From a virus: a DNA stretch of 22,974 nt. Position 1 is the stretch's first letter; every line of letters starts with the position of its first letter. The stretch is from positions 1 through 22,974 of IMG/VR virus record IMGVR_UViG_3300010883_000524; one strand, given 5' to 3'. Made by a program: the position numbers and the translations under genes. Positions 22,710 through 22,974 of this stretch are shown here, one piece after another. Below the pieces are notes generated by a model. It searched no databases and had not been told where the DNA came from. It saw only the letters and a program-made list of their open reading frames with translations.

Positions 22710-22768
22710 ATATACTAGAAACTTGGAAGATTAGCTGAGTTTACTTTAACAATTAGGAGAAAGGTCAA

Positions 22769-22974
22769 TGGCTATTGATTTGAAGAAAATGCAAGAGAGA
22801 AAGTTCGCTCTTGATAACCGCGGCGGTTCACAAAAGAATGGGTTTTGGAAACCACAGGATGGAGAACAGACCATTCGGATTATTCCGACTGCGGATGGAG
22901 ATCCTTTCAAGGATTATTGGTTCCACTATAATGTGGGCAAGAATTCTGGGTTTATGTGCCCGAAGAAGAATTAC
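22769..22974 (+). CDS. Single-stranded DNA-binding protein (T4 gp32-like), N-terminal part
   Basis: 68 codons are visible before the right edge cuts the gene. It starts MAIDLKKMQERKFALDN and continues NGFWKPQDGEQTIRIIPTAD (24-43), the gp32-family opening ('W...DG....IR.LP....'), then DPFKDYWFHYNVGKNSGFMC PKKNY, which should lead into the zinc-binding region (first Cys visible at the end, residue 64). gp32 coats ssDNA and coordinates replication, recombination and repair. TAGGAG is 8 bp before the ATG, and the sigma70-like promoter is upstream. Length and C-terminal domain lie outside the window. Confidence 0.82.

Noticed and set aside
22711-22716. TATACT as the -10 element for TTGACA at 22681
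   Set aside because: The spacer would be 24 bp, too long. The TACAGT with a TG extension at 22701-22709 gives the optimal 17 bp.

Overview
This window is a stretch of a tailed-phage genome, most likely a T4-like contractile-tailed (myovirus) phage of the distant 'far-T4' kind seen in aquatic bacteria. All recognisable genes lie on the + strand, are tightly packed with short gaps or overlaps, and follow T4-type logic. They run from head scaffold and major capsid protein, through neck and tail-terminator proteins, tail sheath, tail tube, a gp26-type baseplate assembly protein, tape measure, tube-initiator-like protein and gpX/LysM-like baseplate protein, to the start of a gp32-like single-stranded-DNA-binding protein at the right edge. 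The host cannot be named from this sequence. There are no tRNAs, integrases, transposons or CRISPR arrays, and no gap longer than about 110 bp.

Layout. Positions 1-55 are the tail end of an upstream gene, closed by a strong terminator. 170-3577 is the head block: a 162-aa beta-rich protein, the prohead scaffold and the T4 gp23-like capsid protein, followed by a terminator. 3682-6336 holds three neck and tail-completion genes in T4 order (gp13-like, gp14-like, gp15-like). 6406-9920 holds sheath and tube, separated by a perfect 13-bp hairpin. 9984-11037 holds a gp26/T4_baseplate-like protein and a downstream reading frame that looks as if it is reached by ribosomal frameshifting on a T7 run, followed by a terminator. 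11128-19404 is the tape measure/baseplate block. 19456-22671 is a three-gene block: a conserved protein of unknown function, a compact family-A DNA polymerase-like protein, and a protein with the fold signature of FtsZ/tubulin whose GTP-binding loop is degenerate. A sigma70-like promoter then drives the gp32-like gene.

Regulation. Four gaps that open transcription units carry the near-identical motif CTATTTAT(T/A), 25-45 bp before the start codon, and a fifth copy lies 46 bp before the 1043-aa gene. One gap carries the classical T4 late box TATAAATA. Three intrinsic terminators (89-122, 3603-3639, 11051-11076) cut the late region into units.

The most unusual parts are the polymerase-like and FtsZ/tubulin-like gene pair, joined by a 1-bp stop/start overlap and sitting between baseplate genes and gp32, and the probable +1 (or -2) frameshift in the baseplate assembly gene. 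The capsid and sheath proteins are also much larger than their T4 counterparts because of expanded central domains. All family assignments come from reading translated motifs by eye; no database search was run.
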